Source: Arabidopsis thaliana (taxonomy: Eukaryota > Streptophyta > Magnoliopsida > Brassicales > Brassicaceae). From it: a DNA stretch of 64,000 bases. The stretch lies in assembly GCF_000001735.4 (NCBI RefSeq), contig NC_003074.8:8060101-8124100 (forward strand). Direction: 5' to 3'. Positions 59,289 to 64,000 of the stretch are shown in pieces (positions within the stretch are counted from its first letter, which is position 1; the number at the start of each line of letters is the position of its first letter). The notes beneath the pieces are model-generated. The model did no database searches. It was given only the letters and a program-made list of their open reading frames with translations, and had not been told where the DNA came from. The position numbers and the translations under genes were made by a program.

Positions 59289-62200
59289 TGTTTCTGGTAT
59301 TTGCTGAACCGGAATTGATAAACCGAAAATAGAACGAAAACCAAAAGTTGTAAATTTGTTGTTTTGTGAAAGCGATGGGTAAGAATGCAAAACAAGAGTT
59401 GATGTTGTGATGTCAATACAATCTGCGTTGGTTTTTTATAGTTAGTTCATTAGTCGGTCATTTTTGTAGCATCCACGAAGTTTCCTAGCAATCACAACGA
59501 AAGCCACATTCACCAAAAAAATCTAACGCTTTTAAAGCTCAATTAATATTACAAAATGAATGAATCAACAAATAAATTTAACATTATAAATCGAGGAGTA
59601 TTAAAAATATTATTCAATTAAGCAAAAATAATCCAAATGAATGAATAAATGAATGAGTATCAAATATTAATCCACGAAAGAATAAGTCAACCAAAAATAA
59701 ATTAAGTAGATATTTGCTTGATTTTCTCAATGATCCAAATCCCAATTGAACAGTGAAATTTCTGAGAAGCAACAGTTCGAAACAGTTTCGAGTTTTTTCA
59801 GGGAAACACGTGTCAGCTTGAGCTTTATAAGATAAACTCAAAACTCAAAAGTCTTTTGACCTGGATAAATTTTTTTTTTTTTTTAAACAGAGATGACCTG
59901 TATTTTTTTACTATAGTATATAGGATATGTATGAAGTGTGTATAGACCGTGTTTTTATTAGGTGTAATATCTAACATTCGTTATTATCAATATGAAGGAA
60001 ATAAGAGAAAGTTGGCCAAGTAGTGGTATATCGATCGACATGCCTACTTTTATACATGTAAGTATAGTATATTCTTTGATTAACGATTAAGTTATTGAAT
60101 TTGATAATTTTAATTTATTTCTATTAACTTCTTCAAAATACTTTATTAAACATTTAAAGAGTTTGATACGTGTGAAATTCGAATTAATCTCAGACTGTAG
60201 TAATGGCTGATCCTAACATGAAATCTATTTAATAATAAGGTGACACGTTTACTATTAAAAACCTAATTAACTCCTACATCAAGTGGAAATATTGTGGCTT
60301 GTTCATGTGTTCTAGTTTGTGGTTTCGAATACACAAGTTATTTGAAAAATCTATAAAACTTGTCCTCGTAATACTAGATATCAATCATATTACCTAGACC
60401 CTACGTTATCAATCTTGTTTATCCAAACGTTACTTTTTGGCTATATATTATTACCTACTAACAAATTACTTGGAATTGTTGTAAAGTTGTTACCAAAAAA
60501 AAAAAAAAGTTGTAAAAGTGGACAGTAACTTTTTGACGAAGTCAGGGCTTTCCACCTCGAATTATCCGAATCTGATCGTCAGGCGTAGAGAAATTTCATA
60601 TGTTGTGGAAAGAATTTAAAGGTATTGCTTATTTTAGTTAATAAGCAATAATAACTTAGGAAAATGAGAACCAAAATTTCTATGGGGACTTAATGTAGCA
60701 AGTCTCAACCACTATTAATGGATTCCTCGTTGGAACCACTCATCACATTTTCGTCTACGTTATATATTTCCCGTCAAGAGAAACAAAAAAAATGGCTAGA
60801 TATGACATAAGGAAGAAGACGTAAGCAACAAAGAGTCATAAGAAAGTGGAAAGATTTGGGAATAAATTGGTATATTATGGCGAAATAGGGTTATGGTTAG
60901 TTTACAATTGAGAATTGACCCAATTTTTTAACTAATTTGTGGATTACTTATAGCTGAACACATGTATTTTGCTTTTGCACTTTGTAGATGATATTTTTTG
61001 TTTTGTTTTTTAATCATCTGGTTTTCGCTTAACTTTTTTTTATCAAACTATATTTGCTGCACTTTAAAACCTATAGGCCATAAGCCCAATACAAATAAAC
61101 ATATTATGAAGATTCAAGAATGATGGATAGTGAAATTTAACATGTAAAATCTACCATTCAGGTTTAGTTTTAGGCTGTTGGACATTTGTGAAATCGAAAA
61201 CTTGTCTTGGACATTTGTGAAATCGAAATCGAAAACTTCTTGATAAAAAAGAAGTCCCTAAAAATACATATCATAAACATTTTATGGGGCCCAAAAAATT
61301 CTGTTCTTTTTTTTTGTTTATAATTGAGACTTCCGTCGTTCATATAACTTTTCTTCGATAGTACGCTACTGCAATAACAATTATAAAAAAGAAGAAGCAT
61401 ATTACTATAACTTATCCAATGTGGAAGAATCTGTGGTCATTTGTTATTGACTACAAATTATATATAAGTCAATTCTTAATTCTTAACGTCCGTTGACCAA
61501 AGTCATTTTATTTGTATTGGGCTTATGTATAGTCGGTCCACTTTTGTTCTCTGAGTCTCTGACGCTGATGTTTTGTTCTTGCAATAGAAGCATGCTTTTC
61601 CATTCACACGGATAAAATTTAGCATCATAGAAAGTAAAAACTGTCAACAAGAATAGTGTTCTCTACATTACATTAGCAAAGCTAATTTGATCATTTCAAA
61701 GGTCCTTCTTCCCAGCTCATTAGCGTACACAGGTTTGCGTAAGTATCCTTAGATGTAAATCAATCCTTTGTAATTTGTATGATCTGCGATCAAAATTTTG
61801 TTAAGCTTATAAAAAAGGAACTACATCAAAATTGAAAACACTACTAACTAAAGGAACACCAACTGCTAAAAAAATCAAACTAACCAAAGCTATTTTATTT
61901 ATCAACTCCATTAATCCACAACAAACAATTAATATAACCCTAAATCAAATCATTCCCCTTAACAGCTCTTCAATTCTCAAATATTCCGCTCAGATTTATA
62001 CTATTCAGTCATAAAAAAGAACAAAAGATTGATCCGAAACGATAACGGAATAATACCCATATATATGCTAACGAAGGAGCCTCCTATCCTAGCCTACCAA
62101 AAGTAGAAGAAACTGAATCAAATCTAATTCCATTTTCTTAGAAAACTAACTCCGAACAAAGTTGAGAACACAATTTATTAAAAAAAAAATGAATATGTTG

Positions 62201-62612
62201 TTTGGTCAACATTAGTCAATGCCAGATTTTGATGATCGAAACATCAAAGTATGATGATTATGGTGTTGGCAACATTACTTATGTTTGTTCGTGTATGTCT
62301 GTATGTGATGTCAATACTTCGTATAACTAACGAGACATTTTTAAAATTTGCATGTGTGACAATGTGTTCGGTTGTACTTCGTGTAGCTGATAAACATTTT
62401 TCCAATATTAAATGGTAGCCAATTTAAACGGGAACACCAAACTCGGAATGCACGAAACACACCAAAACACCCAAATATTAAGCAACACATGCTATGGCAA
62501 ATATCTTCTATGAGCTTACAACAGATTTTCTTAGTAGCAAATAATAGCTAAAATTTATGCTTATCATTCATTGATAGGCTAGCTATCTTAAACTCCAAAA
62601 GTTAAAACTAAA
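59289..62612. other. AT-rich intergenic region between ACA13 and the cyclophilin gene
   Basis: The left end is the ACA13 promoter and leader. Beyond it the DNA is AT-rich without supported ORFs. A 22-bp direct repeat at 61178-61228 is listed separately; weak partial duplications (ACTTCGT...ACATTTTT) lie near 62318-62400. The right end contains the cyclophilin 3' region. Confidence 0.6.
61178..61228. repeat. Direct repeat, 22-bp unit
   Basis: TTGGACATTTGTGAAATCGA plus AA occurs at 61178-61199 and at 61207-61228. The second copy is followed by an extra TCGAAA step (AAATCGAAATCGAAAACTT), a small slippage expansion. Confidence 0.85.
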
Positions 62613-63311
62613 TTAAACGAACCAAGACCAAAAACACATCAAAACCATGCAAGCAACAACTATATTTATAAGATAATATCTTTCAGATCTATCATCTGAA
62701 AGCCCACCGCAGTCCGCAATCACCACGGGCTTGTTATCCTTTGCTGTTTTAATTATGACCTCCTTCTCAATGTTCTTCATAAGATAACATCTTTCTGACC
62801 TATAATCTGAAAGCTCACCGCAGTCCGCGATCACCACAGGCTTTGAAGGCGTCCTTGTTGTCGTAGTTATGACCTCCTTCTCAATGTTCCTCATAAGATC
62901 CAATCCTTCAACAACTTTGCCGATCACAACGTGATCACCGTCCACTTGCAAGCCATAGTCCTTCATGTGGATTTGGAACTGAGATCCGTTGGAGTCGGCC
63001 ATGGAGATGATACCTGGACCGTCTTCGTGGTTCAAGATAAAGTACTCGTCGTCTAATTCTTCGCTGTGGATGGGTTCGTTTTCGAAGATGATATCTCCTC
63101 CACACCACATGAGATCGGGAACAATATGGTCGAAGGTTGATCCTTTGTAGTGGATTGGTTTACCACACTTTCCGATGCCTCTCTCGCCGGTACACAGACC
63201 CCTGAAGTTCTCCGCCGTCCGTGGAGTCAAGTCAGCGAAGAGCTCTATCACGATCCGACCAGCGGGTTTGCCATCCACGGTCAAATCAAAGAAAACTTTA
63301 GGGTTAGCCAT
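62613..63311 (-). CDS. Degenerate cyclophilin-type protein with duplicated C-terminus and membrane tail
   Basis: Intronless, 232 aa (At3g22920 from memory). Residues 1-165 follow cytosolic plant cyclophilins closely (MANPKVFFDLTVDGKPAGRI, plant insert GERGIGKCGK). The catalytic FHRVIP...FMCQGGD motif is FDHIVPDLMWCGGD here (60-73): the catalytic Arg is His62, the hydrophobic-pocket Phe is Leu67 and the Gln is Cys70. The active-site His is kept (127, GDHVV), but the Trp of the cyclosporin contact is lost. Peptidyl-prolyl isomerase activity is therefore doubtful. Residues 139-176 are repeated as 177-213 (LMxNIEKEVI...KPVVIADCGxLSDxRSERxY). The protein then ends in a hydrophobic stretch (about 215-232) fitting a tail anchor. 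The intact reading frame despite these changes argues against a plain pseudogene. Confidence 0.9.
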   Translation of the reverse strand: MANPKVFFDLTVDGKPAGRIVIELFADLTPRTAENFRGLCTGERGIGKCGKPIHYKGSTFDHIVPDLMWCGGDIIFENEPIHSEELDDEYFILNHEDGPGIISMADSNGSQFQIHMKDYGLQVDGDHVVIGKVVEGLDLMRNIEKEVITTTTRTPSKPVVIADCGELSDYRSERCYLMKNIEKEVIIKTAKDNKPVVIADCGGLSDDRSERYYLINIVVACMVLMCFWSWFV

Positions 63312-64000
63312 TGTCGGAGAGAAATCTAGTATTAGGGTTTCTATGGTTTAGCACAATTTTTATAACGTAAATACCATAATGGAGCAAATAGTTCTTATAT
63401 ATCAATAATATAGATTTTCCTTGTACAATTGCTATTTAGTTTAGGAAAACTAAATCCAACAGTTGAAGGGCTTTATAAGCCCAATAAAGAAAAAAAATCT
63501 TTAAGTAATGTTAAAAACTTAAAATTCAGAGAAACTTGCTAGTCAATAATAACAATTTCATATTGGATAATTAAAGCCCAAGTATTTGTGAATCCATCTC
63601 TTTTTATACAGTACTTTCGATCACCAAAAAAAAAGAAGTGATGAAGAATATATTCATCCAAATCATATCTCTAGTTCTTATTATTTTAGTATGGTTGAAC
63701 TCAATGATATGATAGTATATATATTTAGATCACATGTAAATCTAAAACAAATTAGTGGGGAAAGAACTAGTAAAATTTATTTTACATCAATTTTGTAGTT
63801 GTAACTGAAATTGTATAAATAGCGGTTGTATAATGCTAAACCTGGTTGGGCTTGGTATATTTCAGCCCATTGGTCCATACTGGTTGGTTATAATTTGTAA
63901 ATGGCTTATTCGTTGATTATATTCGGCTATTCGTCTCATAGAAGCATATATATCTCTTGGTCAAAGTCACGCACTAAAATTTGGACAAACTTCACATCGA
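63312..64000. other. AT-rich 5' region of the cyclophilin-like gene to window end
   Basis: No supported ORF. GAAGGGCTTTATAAGCCCAATAA (about 63465) and TTGGGCTTGG / CAGCCCATTGG (about 63845-63875) are GCCCA-type promoter motifs. The next gene must lie beyond the window. Confidence 0.6.

Overview
This is plant nuclear DNA and matches Arabidopsis thaliana. It is AT-rich, its genes have short phase-conserved introns, and several spliced proteins rebuilt here have the lengths I recall for the Col chromosome 3 block around At3g22800-At3g22920. Gene names are recognised from memory; exon coordinates were worked out by hand from splice sites and reading frame.

Layout, left to right: an AT-rich gene-free stretch (1-2962); LRX6, a leucine-rich-repeat extensin (-); a FORKED1-like PH protein (+); EPFL5, a secreted cysteine-rich peptide (-); HSFA6B, a heat-shock factor (+); ELIP1, a thylakoid early light-induced protein (-); a p24-beta cargo receptor (+); a YGL/LRDR 'aluminium-induced' protein (+); TIF3C2, an eIF3c paralogue (-); a 2.4-kb Mutator-like element; an F-box gene (+); DMC1, the meiotic recombinase (-, 15 coding exons); a 1.9-kb Mutator-like element in the DMC1 5' region; a long AT-rich stretch ending in MIR167A (+); APS1, plastid ATP sulfurylase with a miR395 target site (+); NRPD7, an RPB7-like polymerase subunit (+); ACA13, an intronless autoinhibited Ca2+-ATPase (-); and a degenerate membrane-tailed cyclophilin (-).

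The genes do not form one pathway. Themes are stress and ABA (HSFA6B, ELIP1), cell wall and development (LRX6, EPFL5, FORKED-like, MIR167A), secretion (p24), translation (TIF3C2), meiosis (DMC1), sulfur (APS1 with its miR395 site), RNA-directed silencing (NRPD7) and calcium (ACA13).

The most notable observations are: two U12-type introns in DMC1, one AT-AC and one GT-AG, each with a perfect TTCCTTAAC branch site; two related Mutator-like elements, each with a perfect 9-bp target duplication and each within 300 bp of start codons; a cyclophilin that has lost key catalytic residues, carries a tandem C-terminal duplication and ends in a membrane anchor; and several uncharacterised repeats, hairpins and a possible gene remnant in the spacers.
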